DNA of 64,000 bases from Phytobacter ursingii (GCA_901456055.1 CABDWT010000016.1:186001-250000), one strand, 5' to 3'. Positions 44,528 through 56,353 are shown, counted from the stretch's first letter. Numbers and translations are program-made. The notes: generated from the letters alone by a model not told the origin.

Positions 44528-44767
44528 GGCATACCCTCACTCAATGCGTAACGATAATTCACCCTCGCCAGAGGTCCCTGAACCACAAGGCAAAAAAGTA
44601 ATAAAACAATGAGCAGGACGACCTCAGGCGAAACCACTATCCCGTAAAGTTACGTATAATTTGCCAGGAATCATCTCAAAGTAAAGTAAATGTTGTGTTC
44701 TGTGAGAACCTTAAAAACAATTAACCCGCGTCAGGTATATCGTAGGGAGTGATTCCTGAAATTGATT

Positions 44768-44782
44768 TTAGGAATTTCCTTA
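44768..44782. promoter_or_regulatory. Candidate RcsAB box upstream of rcsA
   Basis: On the minus strand TAAGGAAATTCCTAA, a near-palindrome that resembles the RcsAB box (TAAGAATATTCCTA type). It lies about 240 bp upstream of rcsA and 28 bp after the fliR stop. RcsA is known to activate its own gene through such a box. The rest of 44528-44809 is AT-rich leader with nothing else that I can place. Confidence 0.5.
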
Positions 44783-44809
44783 GGGAGGCAATATAAACAG
44801 TGTGGGTTG

Positions 44810-45595
44810 TTATTTCTTAGGCAGTTCGCCGACTATATCAGCTAATAGGTTGAAAACCTCGCCAAATACACGTTCGGTGTAAGGCGCGATTAATGGCATC
44901 ATCGCCACCATGAGCAAAATACCCACCGTTAATGTTATCGGGAAACCGATAACAAAAAGGGAGAATTGTGGAGACATTCGATTCAATAAACCCATCGCCA
45001 GGTTAATGGTCAGCAGCAGGGTAATGATGGGTAAAGCCAGCATAACGCCATTAACGAAAATCATACTCGCGGAGCGGGTGATGGCCATAAACGCATCACT
45101 GTTCACCGGATCTCCGCCTATCGGCAGCGTGTGAAAGGTGTCCACCAGCATACTAATCAGCCACAGATGACCATTGAGAACTAAAAACAGCAGCATCGCC
45201 AGCATGTCCATGAAGCGGGCGAGCACAGGCATATTGAGGTGGCTGGTAGGATCAACAAAGGTCGCGAATGACAGACCCATCTGTAAACCAATCAACTCTC
45301 CGGCATAACGAATGGTCGCGAAGGCAAACTGCATCGTAAAACCAAGCGCTATGCCAATCAGAAGCTGCTGTATTGCCAGCCATAAGCCATTCGCGGAAAA
45401 CATGGTTGCGTTGACCGGGGGCAGCGTCGGCGCGACGATAAAGGTGATAACCAGACCCAACCCCATTTTTACGCGCCGGGGGATAGAGTGCTCGCTCAGG
45501 ATCGGAGCCGTCATAATCAGCGCCATAATGCGCAACAAGGGCCAGAAATACATGCTGAGCCATTGAAGCCATTGATCGCTGGTGACATGAAACAT
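44810..45595 (-). CDS. fliR: Flagellar export gate protein FliR
   Basis: 261 residues from the ATG at 45595, equal to E. coli; a TTG at 45610 would overlap fliQ. About six membrane segments, with the conserved [20 protein letters not shown] and [14 protein letters not shown]. FliR joins FliP and FliQ in the inner-membrane export gate of the flagellar type III apparatus. Last gene of the fliLMNOPQR run. Confidence 0.96.
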   Translation of the reverse strand: MFHVTSDQWLQWLSMYFWPLLRIMALIMTAPILSEHSIPRRVKMGLGLVITFIVAPTLPPVNATMFSANGLWLAIQQLLIGIALGFTMQFAFATIRYAGELIGLQMGLSFATFVDPTSHLNMPVLARFMDMLAMLLFLVLNGHLWLISMLVDTFHTLPIGGDPVNSDAFMAITRSASMIFVNGVMLALPIITLLLTINLAMGLLNRMSPQFSLFVIGFPITLTVGILLMVAMMPLIAPYTERVFGEVFNLLADIVGELPKK

Positions 45596-45602
45596 GTGGG
45601 GC

Positions 45603-45872
45603 TTATCCAATCATATAGGGCAAGTTACTGTATAACGTGCGCATATAATCCAGCAGCAGATTGAGCATCCACGGCCCGGCAATGATGATTGTCACAAACA
45701 CCGCAATGATTTTTGGAATGAACGAGAGGGTCATTTCGTTAATCTGCGTAGCGGCCTGCAGGATGCTGATAATCAGACCCGTCACCAGGGCGACCAGGAG
45801 CAACGGCGCGGCGAGTGCGAGGGCAACTTTCATCGCCTCGGTGCCAATCATCATGACCGATTCAGGTGTCAT
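45603..45872 (-). CDS. fliQ: Flagellar export gate protein FliQ
   Basis: 89 residues with two membrane helices (about 15-40 and 55-75), the usual size. N-terminal [20 protein letters not shown], then [17 protein letters not shown], typical of FliQ. It is part of the FliPQR gate and is nine bases after fliP. Confidence 0.96.
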   Translation of the reverse strand: MTPESVMMIGTEAMKVALALAAPLLLVALVTGLIISILQAATQINEMTLSFIPKIIAVFVTIIIAGPWMLNLLLDYMRTLYSNLPYMIG

Positions 45873-45881
45873 CTTTCACTC

Positions 45882-46619
45882 CTAACTGTAGAAACTCTGC
45901 GCCAGTGAACCGACCAGCAGTTGCCAGCCATCCACCAACACGAACAGCATTAACTTAAAGGGCAGCGCAATAGTGGCAGGAGGCACCATCATCATCCCCA
46001 GTGCCATCAGGACGCTGGCGATCACCAGGTCGATAATCAAAAACGGGATGAATATCGTAAAACCAATCTGGAAGGCCGTTTTGAGTTCGCTGGTCACATA
46101 GGCCGGCAGCAGGATGCGCATTGAGACGGCTTCCGGCCCCTGAATCGGCGGGCTATTGGATAAGCGGGCGAAGAGGGCGAGGTCGGCTTCGCGCGTCTGG
46201 CGCAGCATAAATTCACGCAGCGGTTGTGCGCCGCGCTCCAGCGCCACATCGACGGAAATCTTGTTTTCGCTAAAGGGCTGATAGGCGTCGGCGTAAATCT
46301 TATCGATGACCGGCGACATAATAAAAAAGGTTAAAAACAACGCCAGCCCCAGCATAACCTGGTTTGGCGGCGCGGAAGGGGTGCCCAGGGCATTACGCAG
46401 CAAACCAAACACGATGATGATACGTGTAAAACTGGTCATCATCAGTAGTACGGCAGGCAGGAAGGTCAGTGAAGTGATAAAGACCAGCGTCTGCACCGGC
46501 AGGGACCAGCTTTGTCCGCCATTGGCCAGAGGTTGACTCACCAGGCCCGGGAGTTGAGCAAATGCGGCAGGGGCAGCCAGCCATAATCCGGCCAGCGCGA
46601 AAGGTAACAAACGGCGCAT
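45882..46619 (-). CDS. fliP: Flagellar export gate protein FliP
   Basis: 245 residues with a cleavable signal peptide (ends near APAAFA), unusual for a polytopic gate protein but typical of FliP. Conserved [20 protein letters not shown] and [20 protein letters not shown]. It forms the ring of the export gate with FliR. Its start overlaps the fliO stop by one base. Confidence 0.97.
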   Translation of the reverse strand: MRRLLPFALAGLWLAAPAAFAQLPGLVSQPLANGGQSWSLPVQTLVFITSLTFLPAVLLMMTSFTRIIIVFGLLRNALGTPSAPPNQVMLGLALFLTFFIMSPVIDKIYADAYQPFSENKISVDVALERGAQPLREFMLRQTREADLALFARLSNSPPIQGPEAVSMRILLPAYVTSELKTAFQIGFTIFIPFLIIDLVIASVLMALGMMMVPPATIALPFKLMLFVLVDGWQLLVGSLAQSFYS

Positions 46620-46993
46620 CAGGTTCTCCCGGAACGCTTAAGCAAATTCTTCATCACGGACTGAAAGTCCGGGGTCTTCTCTTTCATGTCTTCATTGTCG
46701 GCGGGGGCCGGAGGAAGCGTGTGCAGTAAATTAATCTGCGAAGGGGTAACGCCCAAAACCAGGCGTGCATCTTCCACCTCAACAATGACCACGCGCTCGC
46801 GTGGCCCTACGGAGGTAGTGGCACTGACTTTTAGTCCGCGGCTACCCGCAGATTTACCGGCGAATCCCAGACGCTTCGCCAGCCAGGCGACAATAAAAAT
46901 TATCGCCAGAATCAACACCAGCGCGCCACTAACTTGCAGCAGTGGCGAACCCGGTACGTTTGACGGCTGGCTAACCGTGGCCTGGGTTTTCAT
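46619..46993 (-). CDS. fliO: Flagellar export assembly protein FliO
   Basis: 124 residues, one membrane helix (about 22-40), then a cytoplasmic domain with [20 protein letters not shown] and [15 protein letters not shown]. FliO is an assembly factor for the FliP ring. It is eight bases after fliN. Confidence 0.94.
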   Translation of the reverse strand: MKTQATVSQPSNVPGSPLLQVSGALVLILAIIFIVAWLAKRLGFAGKSAGSRGLKVSATTSVGPRERVVIVEVEDARLVLGVTPSQINLLHTLPPAPADNEDMKEKTPDFQSVMKNLLKRSGRT

Positions 46994-47001
46994 TGGCGGC
47001 C

Positions 47002-47415
47002 TCAGCGGCTCAGGCGACGCATGCGCTCAGACGGGGTAATGATATCGGTAATACGTACGCCGTATTTATCCGCAACAACCACAACTTCGCCTTGCGCAAT
47101 GAGGTAACCGTTGATCAGAATATCCAGCGGCTCACCGGCCAGACCGTCAAGAGCAACCACAGAACCCTGCGTCAGACGCAGCAGCTCTTTAATGGTCATG
47201 CGCGTACGGCCAAGCTCTACGGTCAGTTTGACCGGGATATCCATAATCAGATCGATATCCTGCAGGCTACCCGTGACGTCGCCGCCGCCCAGCTGTTGGA
47301 AGACAGCGTCAGCTGCACTTTTGCTGGTGGTGGTTTTTTGTTCGTTCAACGCGTCAGCCCACAGATCGTCCATTGCGCTACTGTTTTCATCGGACGGATT
47401 GTTCATATCACTCAT
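47002..47415 (-). CDS. fliN: Flagellar motor switch protein FliN
   Basis: 137 residues, the same as E. coli. The N-terminal acidic tail (MSDMNNPSDENSSAMDDLWA) is followed by the SpoA domain (DIPVKLTVELGRTRMTIKEL, DGLAGEPLDILINGYLIAQG). It forms the lower C-ring with FliM and docks FliH. Its start overlaps the fliM stop by four bases. Confidence 0.97.
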   Translation of the reverse strand: MSDMNNPSDENSSAMDDLWADALNEQKTTTSKSAADAVFQQLGGGDVTGSLQDIDLIMDIPVKLTVELGRTRMTIKELLRLTQGSVVALDGLAGEPLDILINGYLIAQGEVVVVADKYGVRITDIITPSERMRRLSR

Positions 47416-48416
47416 TTGGGCTGTTCCTCATTCAGCGAATTCAAAATCGGGTTAATCAGATGCTCGACACGCAGGGCGTACTGACCATTTAGCGTGCCAT
47501 ACTGGCTGGTGAGTACAGGCACTCCGTCCACATGCGCAATGATGCGATCGGGTTTCTCGATCGGCAGGACATCGCCGGGCTTGAGTTTAAGTATCTGCGA
47601 CAGCCGCAGTGAAATATCAGCAAAATTAGCAATCAGTTCCAGCTCAGAGTGCTGAACCTGGCGCACCAGGTTGTCTCGCCAGTTCTGATCTTCCGAGCGG
47701 GAGTTCTCCAGCGGCGGGTTGACCAGTACTTCACGCAGCGGCTCTATCATGCTGAATGGCAGACAAATATTAAACTCACCCGTCAGGTTGCCGATTTCCA
47801 CATGGAACGGCGTGTTCACCACGATGTCGTTAGGTGAGGTCGTAATATTGGTGAACTTAACCTGCATCTCTGAACGTACATATTCAACGTCCAGCGGATG
47901 GATAGCTTTCCATGCATCACTGTAGCCCTCAAGCGCCAGCTTCAACATGCGGTTAATAACACGCTGTTCTGTGTGCGTAAACTCGCGGCCTTCCACCTTC
48001 GTCGGGAATCGTCCGTCACCACCAAATAAGTTATCTACCGCAATAAAGACCAGGCTTGGGGAGAAAACAAATAACCCCGTACCGCGCAGTGGCTTAAGGT
48101 GGATAAGGTTAAGGTTGGTCGGAACCGGCAAGTTACGCGCAAATTCGTGATAGGGCTGAATGCGGATCGCGCCAACGGTAATATCCGGGCTACGACGCAA
48201 CAGGTTAAACAACCCCATACGGAACTGACGCGCAAAACGTTCATTAATAATCTCCAGCGCCTGCAGACGTTCACGTACTACGCGGCGCTGGGTATTCGGG
48301 TCATAGGGACGAATATCGCTATCGCCGCTTGCACCTGGCTTCGGAGCATCGCTCGTGTCGCTGTCTCCGTTGAGCAGCGCGTCGATTTCGGCCTGAGAAA
48401 GAATGCTATCGCCCAT
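47412..48416 (-). CDS. fliM: Flagellar motor switch protein FliM
   Basis: 334 residues, as in E. coli. The CheY-P binding N-terminus (MGDSILSQAEIDALLNGDSD) is intact, followed by the middle domain with the GG-type loop (DNLFGGDGRFPTKVEGREFT) and a C-terminal SpoA domain. It switches rotor direction. It lies four bases after fliL. Confidence 0.97.
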   Translation of the reverse strand: MGDSILSQAEIDALLNGDSDTSDAPKPGASGDSDIRPYDPNTQRRVVRERLQALEIINERFARQFRMGLFNLLRRSPDITVGAIRIQPYHEFARNLPVPTNLNLIHLKPLRGTGLFVFSPSLVFIAVDNLFGGDGRFPTKVEGREFTHTEQRVINRMLKLALEGYSDAWKAIHPLDVEYVRSEMQVKFTNITTSPNDIVVNTPFHVEIGNLTGEFNICLPFSMIEPLREVLVNPPLENSRSEDQNWRDNLVRQVQHSELELIANFADISLRLSQILKLKPGDVLPIEKPDRIIAHVDGVPVLTSQYGTLNGQYALRVEHLINPILNSLNEEQPK

Positions 48417-48420
48417 GTCT

Positions 48421-48900
48421 TTACCGCAGAATGAAAGCTGTATAAAGAACGTCAGTGACTTCTTGTTTCGGTTGCCCTGCCACTAACGGTGTTGCGATTG
48501 CTTCTTTAATCGCTGTAGCCAGTTGCTGCTTACCTTCGTCAGTGGCGAGCTTTGAGGCATCCTGACGAGAGAACAGCAACAGCAAACGGCTACGAACTTC
48601 TGGCAAATATTCGCTCAGTCTGGCACGCGTGACGTCGTCTTTCAGACGCAGCGTGATGCCGATGTACAGCACACGATCCGCATCGCCCAGGTTTACCGTA
48701 AAGGTATCAAGGGCAAAGAATACAGGTGCCGGAGGCGGCGGCGGGGCTTCTGTTTCCGCCTTCGCGTCCGTAGACGGATGCTGTTGCATACGCCAGTAAC
48801 TATAGCCAGCAGTCGCGCATGCAGCGAGGGTGATTAACACCAATAGCGGGATCCAGATTTTACGCTTACGTTTTTTTTTGTTGATAGCGGTGTCAGTCAT
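48421..48900 (-). CDS. fliL: Flagellar basal-body protein FliL
   Basis: 159 residues, slightly longer than E. coli (154). One membrane helix near 17-35 and a periplasmic domain after a Pro-rich linker (EAPPPPPAP). It stabilises the stator-rotor interplay under load. First gene of the fliLMNOPQR block; 104 bp separate it from fliK, which should hold its promoter, but I cannot place it. Confidence 0.96.
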   Translation of the reverse strand: MTDTAINKKKRKRKIWIPLLVLITLAACATAGYSYWRMQQHPSTDAKAETEAPPPPPAPVFFALDTFTVNLGDADRVLYIGITLRLKDDVTRARLSEYLPEVRSRLLLLFSRQDASKLATDEGKQQLATAIKEAIATPLVAGQPKQEVTDVLYTAFILR

Positions 48901-49004
48901 CTGATACGTGCTTCCTGTTAGGTACTGCTCATAGTCTGATTATCCCGTGTCCTGTCCGCGTCAAAGCGCGGAAAAGACGGGGATAATCATGCTACCTCTG
49001 GCGT

Positions 49005-50264
49005 TTAGGCAAAGATATCGACTGCACCGTTACCACGCGCCGTCGATTGCAGGCTTGCAGGCGCGATCAGCGGCTCATCGTCTTCTGTTGCCAGATTGTT
49101 ACCGCCGCCAGCGCGTGAAGAGTGTTGCTGTTGAGAAAAAGATTGTTGCTGACCGGCAAAACTTTCGCTACTGATGCTGCTTTGGCCCAACTGGATGCCG
49201 TTTTCAGCCAGCGATGTCCTGAGCGTAGGCAGTGCAGCCTCCAGCGCCTGACGAACGTGGCTGTGCGGCGACACCATCTGAATTTGCGCCAGATTGTCAT
49301 CGAGTTTCAGGGAGATTTGTACCTGACCAAGATCTTCCGGGTGCAGATGAAGCTCGGCGCTTTGCTGACCCTGGCGGGTAAACATCGTGACATGCTGGCT
49401 GAGCGTTTGTTGCCATTCATGACTGCCTAGCGGTGCGCTCAGAACGGCAGAAGAGATCGGCGCGCTGGCCTGGGCTGATGATGCATTACTGACGACAGGC
49501 GCGACGCTGGCGGTTGTGTTGATGGTCATGGCGGCGTTGTCCGCATCTTGTTTCGCTGCGGGGGCCAGCGCGCTGCCAAAAATGCCGGCATGCTGTTGTG
49601 CGACATCATCACCGGCAGAGAGGTCCGTTCCATGCGCTGCGGTATTTGCGTTACCGCCTTTTTGCGCACCGGCTGCGAGGTTCGCCAGATCGATCCCGCT
49701 ACGTTTTGTGGCGCCCAACGCGCTGGAGGCGGCGGTGGCAACGTCAGCGGTGGATTTTGTCGGCGTCAGTTGAGCAGTTTGCTGATGCGGCAGCATAGCC
49801 ATCAGTGCGCTAAGACCCGCCAGCTCCTCTTCGCTTAAATCACTGCTGTCATCGTCAGTGGCCGCGTCTGTTTTTCCGAGCGCAGAAAGCACGCCACTTT
49901 TGGTTTCCGGCGTCAGGCCCGATAACAGTGTTTGTACCTGGGTTTTGCCGTCGGTGGTCAGGGTATCGGTTTTTGCTGTCTGGCGGGCCAGTAACTCTGC
50001 CAGTTTCTGTGCAGGACTCTGCGCATCGTCAGACGACAATGCGCGCAGATTTTTCAGCGATTTGCCGCTGGCGGCTTGCAGGTCGGCAAGGGTTAAGGTT
50101 GTCTTCCCCTCTGCGTCGGTGCCGGTAAGTGTTTTCCCGCCAAGGGCGCCTGCCAGCAGGGCAAGAAAATCTTGTGCCGTATCACCGCTCGTTTTGCCGA
50201 CACTTGTTTGCACACCGGAGGTTGCATCCACGTCTGTCGAAAGCAATTTCTGCAAGTTGATCAT
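49005..50264 (-). CDS. fliK: Flagellar hook-length control protein FliK
   Basis: 419 residues, longer than E. coli (375) and Salmonella (405). A low-complexity Ala/Thr/Ser-rich N-terminal ruler (1-270) and a compact C-terminal domain ([40 protein letters not shown]) that triggers the FlhB substrate switch. The extra length falls in the ruler, which could mean a slightly longer hook. Overlaps fliJ by four bases. Confidence 0.96.
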   Translation of the reverse strand: MINLQKLLSTDVDATSGVQTSVGKTSGDTAQDFLALLAGALGGKTLTGTDAEGKTTLTLADLQAASGKSLKNLRALSSDDAQSPAQKLAELLARQTAKTDTLTTDGKTQVQTLLSGLTPETKSGVLSALGKTDAATDDDSSDLSEEELAGLSALMAMLPHQQTAQLTPTKSTADVATAASSALGATKRSGIDLANLAAGAQKGGNANTAAHGTDLSAGDDVAQQHAGIFGSALAPAAKQDADNAAMTINTTASVAPVVSNASSAQASAPISSAVLSAPLGSHEWQQTLSQHVTMFTRQGQQSAELHLHPEDLGQVQISLKLDDNLAQIQMVSPHSHVRQALEAALPTLRTSLAENGIQLGQSSISSESFAGQQQSFSQQQHSSRAGGGNNLATEDDEPLIAPASLQSTARGNGAVDIFA

Positions 50265-50704
50265 TCATTTTTCCTCTGGGATGCGCGTTGTGCAAATTCA
50301 TCCATTTTCTTTTGATCAAGGCGGTTTTCCGCCTGTAGTGCGGCAGCGTTTTGTCTTTCCTGCAGAGTTTGCCATGCCTGCAGTCGTTGCTTTTTCTCTC
50401 GCCAGCAATTCAATGCGGTATCAACTTTTTCATTCCACTGCATCAGTTGCTGTCGATGCTGCTCAATGGCTTTTTCCAGCGTCTGAATAAACTGCTGATA
50501 GTTTTGCCAGCGCTGGGCTCCGATCCCCTGGCTCATATCGTTATTCAGGTTGTTGCGGTATTCATGCTGATAATCCATCAGCATCTTTAGCTGCTCTTCC
50601 GCTTGCTGGCAACCGCGGCGCATTTCACCCAATCTCAGGGCTGCGTCGTCAACTTCTTTCTCTGCCAAATCCTTTAGCGTCGTTAATGCGCTATTTTGCG
50701 TCAT
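50261..50704 (-). CDS. fliJ: Flagellar export chaperone/stalk protein FliJ
   Basis: 147 residues, as in E. coli, almost entirely charged coiled-coil (about 10-135, many Gln/Glu/Arg). It is the central stalk of the FliI ATPase and escorts export. It sits between fliI and fliK and overlaps fliK by four bases. Confidence 0.96.
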   Translation of the reverse strand: MTQNSALTTLKDLAEKEVDDAALRLGEMRRGCQQAEEQLKMLMDYQHEYRNNLNNDMSQGIGAQRWQNYQQFIQTLEKAIEQHRQQLMQWNEKVDTALNCWREKKQRLQAWQTLQERQNAAALQAENRLDQKKMDEFAQRASQRKNE

Positions 50705-50725
50705 ATTCGTCGCTCTCCCACTGCG

Positions 50726-52096
50726 TTATGCGTTCGGGAAAATGAGTTCAAGGGCTTGTATTGAATCTTCCCACCCGGCACGTTCGAAAATGCCTTGTTG
50801 TAAAAAAGCCTCTAACTGCGGCCACAATGCGATAGCTTTATCCAGCATCGGGTCACTGCCGCGCGCGTAGGCGCCAACGCTCACCAGATCACGGTTGCGC
50901 TGGAAGCTCGACAACAACTGTTTGAAATTTCTGACTCTGGCGTAATGCTTTTCCGTAATCAGGGCCGTCATCGCACGGCTGATAGACGCTTCGATGTCGA
51001 TGGCAGGATAGTGTCCTGCCTCTGCCAGACGACGGGACAGAACGATATGTCCATCGAGAATGGCGCGCGCGGAGTCGGCAATAGGATCCTGTTGGTCATC
51101 CCCTTCGGTCAGAACGGTATAAAACGCGGTAATGGAGCCGCCGCCGCTTATGCCGTTGCCTGCGCGTTCCACCAGTGCAGGTAATTTGGCAAAAACGGAG
51201 GGGGGATAACCTTTGGTGGCGGGCGGCTCACCGATCGCCAGCGCAATTTCACGCTGGGCCATCGCATAACGTGTCAGGGAATCCATAATCAGCAGCACGT
51301 GCTGGCCGCGATCGCGAAAATCTTCCGCAATACGGGTAGCGTAGGCTGCGCCCTGCATACGTAATAAAGGCGAGACATCTGCAGGCGCGGCGATCACAAC
51401 CGAACGTGCGCGACCATCGGCACCAAGAATATTCTCGATAAAATCTTTTACTTCACGACCACGCTCACCGATGAGCCCGACCACGATAACGTCAGCCTGG
51501 GTATAGCGGGCCATCATGCCTAATAAGACGCTCTTACCCACGCCGGAACCGGCAAACAGCCCCATGCGTTGGCCGCGGCCTACCGTTAACAGGGCGTTGA
51601 TGGCTCGCACGCCGGTGTCAAGCACATGCTCGATAGCCGTACGTTGTAGCGGGTTAAACGGTTGGGTGATCAGCGCGCCGGTTTCACCGGTATCCGGTGT
51701 TGGCATACCATCGAGTGGTTTGCCGCTGCCGTCCAGTACACGACCAAGAAGGGCAGGGCCAAGCGGCAGTTGTTTGCTGCTTTGCAAACCATCGCCAAGA
51801 ATACTTTTCGCATAGACGCGAGCGCCAGGGAGGATGCCTTCCACTTCTTCGAGCGGCATCAGGAACAGGCGTTGTCCGTTAAAGCCGACAACTTCGCTTT
51901 CGACTTCTCTGGTCTCGCCGTTTTCCTGGCGTTCAATAACGCAGGTAGCCCCCAGCGGCAGTTGCAAACCCGTCGCTTCCAGCACCAGACCGGTAGCACG
52001 CGTCAAACGACCATAACGACGCACGGATGGCAGTTGCGCCATTCGGGCTTCGAAATTATCGAGCGAAGTCAGCCATCGGGTCAGACGTGCAGTCAT
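50726..52096 (-). CDS. fliI: Flagellar export ATPase FliI
   Basis: 456 residues from the ATG at 52096, the Salmonella length; a longer frame to 52126 runs into fliH. Walker [16 protein letters not shown] near 175, Walker [18 protein letters not shown], and the F1-like [11 protein letters not shown]. Its start overlaps the fliH stop (TAATG). It is a hexameric ATPase that feeds substrates to the gate. Confidence 0.97.
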   Translation of the reverse strand: MTARLTRWLTSLDNFEARMAQLPSVRRYGRLTRATGLVLEATGLQLPLGATCVIERQENGETREVESEVVGFNGQRLFLMPLEEVEGILPGARVYAKSILGDGLQSSKQLPLGPALLGRVLDGSGKPLDGMPTPDTGETGALITQPFNPLQRTAIEHVLDTGVRAINALLTVGRGQRMGLFAGSGVGKSVLLGMMARYTQADVIVVGLIGERGREVKDFIENILGADGRARSVVIAAPADVSPLLRMQGAAYATRIAEDFRDRGQHVLLIMDSLTRYAMAQREIALAIGEPPATKGYPPSVFAKLPALVERAGNGISGGGSITAFYTVLTEGDDQQDPIADSARAILDGHIVLSRRLAEAGHYPAIDIEASISRAMTALITEKHYARVRNFKQLLSSFQRNRDLVSVGAYARGSDPMLDKAIALWPQLEAFLQQGIFERAGWEDSIQALELIFPNA

Positions 52097-52800
52097 TAAA
52101 CGACTCCCGGTGCCGCAAGGCGGCACAGTTCCTGCCAGCGCGTTGCCACGCTGGCGTCGAGATCGCCCTCATCAGCAGAGACTTTACAGCCACCTGGATG
52201 CAGGGTCGGATCACCGCGCAGACGCCAGCCATGCAGGCTGAGCGTTGCGCCAAGCATCTCTTCTACGCGTTGCAAATCATCAGGATGCACGCGTAACTGT
52301 GGTTTACCGCTGAACAGAGGTTCTTGTTGCAGCAGCGTCTGGATCTGTTTAATCAGGGCGTCGTTATCCACGCACGCGGCCTGGCCAATGACCTGACGCG
52401 CGGCTTCAAGCGCCATCTGCATCAGACGGGAGGCAATCACGCTATCGAGCGCATCCAGGGTATACTGAAATTCGCTAACCAGCTGTTGCATACGGGCATG
52501 GATAGGTGCCTGCTGCTGGCGCGCCTGGTTCATACCATTTTCATAGCCCTGAGAGAGGCCTTCCTGGTAACCTTGTTCCTGGCCTTTTTGTCTGCCTTCT
52601 GCCAGACCTGCATTATAGCCTGCTTCATGCGCCTGCATCTGTATCTGCGCTAACTGCTGTTGACGCTTTTGTTCAGCAGATTGTTCGTCTTCGACCTCTA
52701 CATTCGGCTCATCGCTTGTGGAGAGGGCCGCGATAAACTCAGGTACCGGTAGAGCGAGATCTTCTGGTGTCCAGATCTTCCACGGCAATTCATTAGACAT
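52096..52800 (-). CDS. fliH: Flagellar export ATPase regulator FliH
   Basis: 234 residues from the ATG at 52800. N-terminal [20 protein letters not shown] contains the Trp residues that bind FlhA/FliN. A Gln/Gly-rich GxxxG-type helix follows at about 60-110 ([20 protein letters not shown]), then the ATPase-binding C-terminal part. Its start overlaps the fliG end by eight bases. Confidence 0.96.
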   Translation of the reverse strand: MSNELPWKIWTPEDLALPVPEFIAALSTSDEPNVEVEDEQSAEQKRQQQLAQIQMQAHEAGYNAGLAEGRQKGQEQGYQEGLSQGYENGMNQARQQQAPIHARMQQLVSEFQYTLDALDSVIASRLMQMALEAARQVIGQAACVDNDALIKQIQTLLQQEPLFSGKPQLRVHPDDLQRVEEMLGATLSLHGWRLRGDPTLHPGGCKVSADEGDLDASVATRWQELCRLAAPGVV

Positions 52801-53800
52801 AGGTATCCTCGCCGCTGCCAATTACCATCTCGCCGGTTTCGGCCAGACGACGAACAATAAGCAGAATGGCTTTCTGCTCGTTTTCCACCTGCGACAGGCG
52901 GACCGGGCCACGGTTGGCAAGATCGTCGCGCAGGATATCCGCCGCACGCTGGGACATATTGCGCAGGAACTTGTCGCGCAACGGTGGTTCGGAGCCTTTG
53001 AGTGCGATAAGCAGAGATTCGGAATCCACTTCCTGCAGCAGGCGCTGGATACTGCGGTCGTCCACATCCACGAGGTTTTCGAACAGGAACATCTCGTCGA
53101 TAATTTTTTGTGCCAGCTCGCCGTCGAATTCGCGAACCGCCGAAATAACGGCTTCTTCCTGCTGTGTTTTCATCAGGTTGATGATCTCCGCCGCCGTTCT
53201 CACGCCGCCCATTTTGCTGCGCTTGAGGTTCTGGCCGTCGAGCAGGTTGTTGAGTACTTCGGTCAGTTCGGCCAGTGCGGCTGGCTGTACGCCACCAAAC
53301 GTGGCGATACGCAGCATCACGTCATGGCGCAGACGTTCATCAAACAGGGCAAGAATATCGGCAGCCTGACCACGTTTGAGGTGGACAAGGATGGTGGCGA
53401 TAATCTGCGGGTGCTCGTCGCGAATAAGGTCGGCGGCACTCTGCGGCTCCATAAAGTTGAGCGTCTCGATACCGCTGGTGGTATCGCGGGTTTCGAGAAT
53501 ATCTTCCAGCAGGCTGGCGGCACGCTCTTCGCCAAGCGCTTTCACCAGTACCGTACGCAGGTAGTCGTTGGCGTTGATGTTCAGGGCCGCGAATTGCTCC
53601 GCCTCGCCCTCAAATTCCTGCAGCACTTCTACTAATTGCTTATTGGAGAACTGACGCATGCTGGCCATAGCGGTACTGAGATGCTGCACTTCCCGCTGGG
53701 ACAGATGCTTGAACACTTCCGCTGCGCGATCTTCTCCAATGGTCATTAGCAGAATGACGCTTTTATCGGTACCGGTAAGGCCGGTTGCATTATTGCTCAT
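52793..53800 (-). CDS. fliG: Flagellar motor switch protein FliG
   Basis: 335 residues (E. coli 331). Three armadillo-like parts; MNATG-like start [20 protein letters not shown], the EHPQ hinge ([20 protein letters not shown]), and the torque helix with conserved charges ([32 protein letters not shown]). It couples the stator to the C-ring. Overlaps fliF by 11 bases. Confidence 0.97.
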   Translation of the reverse strand: MSNNATGLTGTDKSVILLMTIGEDRAAEVFKHLSQREVQHLSTAMASMRQFSNKQLVEVLQEFEGEAEQFAALNINANDYLRTVLVKALGEERAASLLEDILETRDTTSGIETLNFMEPQSAADLIRDEHPQIIATILVHLKRGQAADILALFDERLRHDVMLRIATFGGVQPAALAELTEVLNNLLDGQNLKRSKMGGVRTAAEIINLMKTQQEEAVISAVREFDGELAQKIIDEMFLFENLVDVDDRSIQRLLQEVDSESLLIALKGSEPPLRDKFLRNMSQRAADILRDDLANRGPVRLSQVENEQKAILLIVRRLAETGEMVIGSGEDTYV

Positions 53801-55481
53801 TTTCAGTACTCATCCACTGGCGAATGACCAGCGCCACAACGCGCGGATCGTTATCTGACATCTCACGAATGCGTTGGCTCATCACCTCGGCACTCAGACG
53901 CTGATTATTACGACGCTGCTGGAGTTGTTCGTCTTTGCTGAGACGAACTTCCACGGACTCTTCGATTTCAGCACGGGCACGCTGTGCTTCCTGTATCGCT
54001 TTCGCCTCTTCCTGACGGCGAACCAGTTGCGGACGCACCGCTTTACGCCACAGCAGCCAGGCGACAATCAGAACCAGCAGCCAGCGACCTGCAGTCAACA
54101 TCTGATCGATGAAGCTCTGCTGTTGCCAGAATGGAAGTTGACCACCCACATCGTCGGTTGCGTTGAACGGGGAGTTCACCACGTTCAGGGTATCACCGCG
54201 TTTTTCGGTATAGCCCATGGCTTCGCGAGTCAGGTCTTCAATTTGCTTAAGCTGGTCTGCGGTCAGCGCTTCGGTCTTGCCATCCGCCAGGGTACGGTAG
54301 TTCACCACGACGGCCACAGAGAGGCGCTCAATATCGCCGACATTCATCTTGGTGTGACGAATGGTGCGGTCTACTTCGTAGTTTGCCGTTTCGTTACGGG
54401 TGGTATTGCGCGGTACTGCGCTGTTTGCCGCCGAAGAGGCCGTCTGCTGACCGGTTTGATTTTGCTGTCCGTTCTGCTGATTCGCCTGTGGCGTCGTGAT
54501 CGGTGCAGCATTGGCCGGGGCAGGTTGGTTAGACAGCGCTCCCGGTACGCCGCCCGGGTAACTTCCGCCGACCTGCTCACTTTCGTTGGTCTGGCGAGAA
54601 CGCAGTACTGCCTGAGAGGCATCGCCGTTTGGCTGGTATTGCTCTTCGGTTTGTTCTTTGTTCGCGAAATCAATCTGCGCGGTAACCTGAGCATGGACGT
54701 TACCGTTACCCACGATCGGCGCCAGGATGGATTCAATACGGCGCTGTACGCGACTTTCGACATCAGATGCGTATTTTAACTGCGCGTCGTTCAGGTCACG
54801 GCCTGCGGTGTTGGACTGCGTTAACAGGCGGCCACTCTGATCAACCACGGTCACATTACCCGGTGGCAGACCAGCGACGGCGCTGGAAACCAGGTGAACA
54901 ATTGCCGTGATTTGACCGTCATCCATGGCGCGACCCGGTGCAAGGTTGACCGTGATCGAAGCAGACGGCGATTTTTGTTCACGCACGAATAAAGACGGTT
55001 TTGGCATCGCGAGATGGACACGCGCGGTTTTCACCGGGCCCAGTGTTTCAATGGTACGGGCCAGTTCGCCTTCCAGCGCACGCTGGTAGTTAACCTGCTC
55101 GCTGAACTGGCTGATGCCAAATTTTTCCTGATCCAGCAATTCGAAACCGACAGCACCGCCTTTCGGCAGACCCTGTTGCGCGAGGCGCAGGCGCAGTTCA
55201 TGGACTTTATCTGCAGGAACTTCAAGAGCCCCACCGTTCTCAGAGAAACGGTAAGGAATGTTCATTTGCGTTAATTGGGTAACGATAGCCCCGCCGTCCT
55301 GGTCGGAGAGGTTGCTATAAAGGGTGCGGTAGTCCGGACTTTTTGCCCACAGTACCATGGCGACGACGATAGCAACGGCTGCAGCCGCCGCTACCATTAA
55401 TGGGATCTTGGGGTTCGCGCGCAAGCGGTTGAGCCACTCCAGAGATTTATTCTGTGGTGCAGAAGTTGCAGTCGCACTCAT
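53790..55481 (-). CDS. fliF: Flagellar MS-ring protein FliF
   Basis: 563 residues (Salmonella 560). Membrane helices near 27-47 and 455-475, with periplasmic ring domains between ([40 protein letters not shown]) and a Gln/Asn-rich linker near 310-360. The C-terminal cytoplasmic tail binds FliG. First gene of the fliFGHIJK operon; it faces fliE across 227 bp where the class 2 promoters are expected. Confidence 0.97.
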   Translation of the reverse strand: MSATATSAPQNKSLEWLNRLRANPKIPLMVAAAAAVAIVVAMVLWAKSPDYRTLYSNLSDQDGGAIVTQLTQMNIPYRFSENGGALEVPADKVHELRLRLAQQGLPKGGAVGFELLDQEKFGISQFSEQVNYQRALEGELARTIETLGPVKTARVHLAMPKPSLFVREQKSPSASITVNLAPGRAMDDGQITAIVHLVSSAVAGLPPGNVTVVDQSGRLLTQSNTAGRDLNDAQLKYASDVESRVQRRIESILAPIVGNGNVHAQVTAQIDFANKEQTEEQYQPNGDASQAVLRSRQTNESEQVGGSYPGGVPGALSNQPAPANAAPITTPQANQQNGQQNQTGQQTASSAANSAVPRNTTRNETANYEVDRTIRHTKMNVGDIERLSVAVVVNYRTLADGKTEALTADQLKQIEDLTREAMGYTEKRGDTLNVVNSPFNATDDVGGQLPFWQQQSFIDQMLTAGRWLLVLIVAWLLWRKAVRPQLVRRQEEAKAIQEAQRARAEIEESVEVRLSKDEQLQQRRNNQRLSAEVMSQRIREMSDNDPRVVALVIRQWMSTENEQ

Positions 55482-55708
55482 TGCGCACCTCGTAACTCAG
55501 GGTGGATGTTGTTATTTGAGTAGTGAAACAAAACAGACTCCCGGATCGGCAAACTCGACATTTGTCCATTAATATGGCTATGCCATTATTTGATGATTCA
55601 GAATTTTCTATGCCTCAAATAACCTGGTTTTTTATCGTTATTTACCGCCATTATCTTATTGACGAACTGGTAACCTTAACCGCGTATCAAACCATCCGGG
55701 GATAATCC

Positions 55709-56029
55709 ATGGCAATTCAGGGTATAGAAAGCGTTATCAGCCAACTGCAGGCGACCGCAAGTCTGGCGAAAAATCAAAGCGTTGATAACGCTGACAGCGT
55801 TCAGACGGTGAGTTTTGCCGGGCAGTTGCATGCCGCGCTGGATCGAATCAGCGATACGCAGAACACGGCGCGTACACAGGCTGAGAAATTCACCCTTGGC
55901 GAACCGGGCGTGGCGTTGAATGACGTAATGACCGACTTACAGAAATCATCCATTTCCCTGCAAATGGGTGTCCAGGTGCGTAACAAACTTGTGACGGCTT
56001 ACCAGGACATCATGAATATGCAGGTTTAG
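55709..56029 (+). CDS. fliE: Flagellar hook-basal body adapter FliE
   Basis: 106 residues (E. coli 104). [20 protein letters not shown] at the start and the C-terminal [20 protein letters not shown], then DIMNMQV helix typical of rod-type proteins. It links the MS ring to the rod. It is transcribed alone, divergently from fliF, and has its own terminator. Confidence 0.97.
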   Translation: MAIQGIESVISQLQATASLAKNQSVDNADSVQTVSFAGQLHAALDRISDTQNTARTQAEKFTLGEPGVALNDVMTDLQKSSISLQMGVQVRNKLVTAYQDIMNMQV

Positions 56030-56039
56030 TTTCTTTACC

Positions 56040-56070
56040 GGCAGCCCCGTCCGGAGCTGCCACTTTTTTC
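56040..56070 (+). terminator. Terminator of fliE
   Basis: Stem GGCAGC/GCTGCC with a 10-base loop containing a smaller CCG/CGG pairing, followed by six T. Confidence 0.8.
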
Positions 56071-56122
56071 ACCGAACTTCACGTAAAGAGTGCCGGTGAG
56101 CCATCCTTTAGCCTCCTTTTCC

Positions 56123-56353
56123 CTATTTCTGAATCATATAACGAATCGTTGGCCCATCCTGCTGGATGTCCAGCACCGTATAGCCATGGTTTCGCGCATC
56201 GACAGGAATGTTATTGATTGACTGCGGGCAGTCGCTGACGACTTCCAGAATTTCGCCTTTTTTTAGCTGCGGCAGTGCTTCCAGCGTCGCTACTGCCGGG
56301 TAAGGGCAGGGTTCACCCGTCATATCCAGACGGTAATCAGGTACGATGTTCAT
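56123..56353 (-). CDS. yedF: TusA-family sulfur carrier YedF
   Basis: 76 residues. The CPxP motif is at about 15-18 (MTGEPCPYPAVATLEALPQL), so the active Cys is present. YedF is linked with YedE to selenium/sulfur metabolism; its exact partner is not settled. Its start overlaps the yedE stop by four bases (ATGA). Confidence 0.95.
   Translation of the reverse strand: MNIVPDYRLDMTGEPCPYPAVATLEALPQLKKGEILEVVSDCPQSINNIPVDARNHGYTVLDIQQDGPTIRYMIQK

Noticed and set aside
48901-49004. Sigma-28 or FlhDC site before fliL
   Set aside because: No sequence close to TAAAGTTT-N11-GCCGATAA and no clear FlhDC box in the 104-bp gap.
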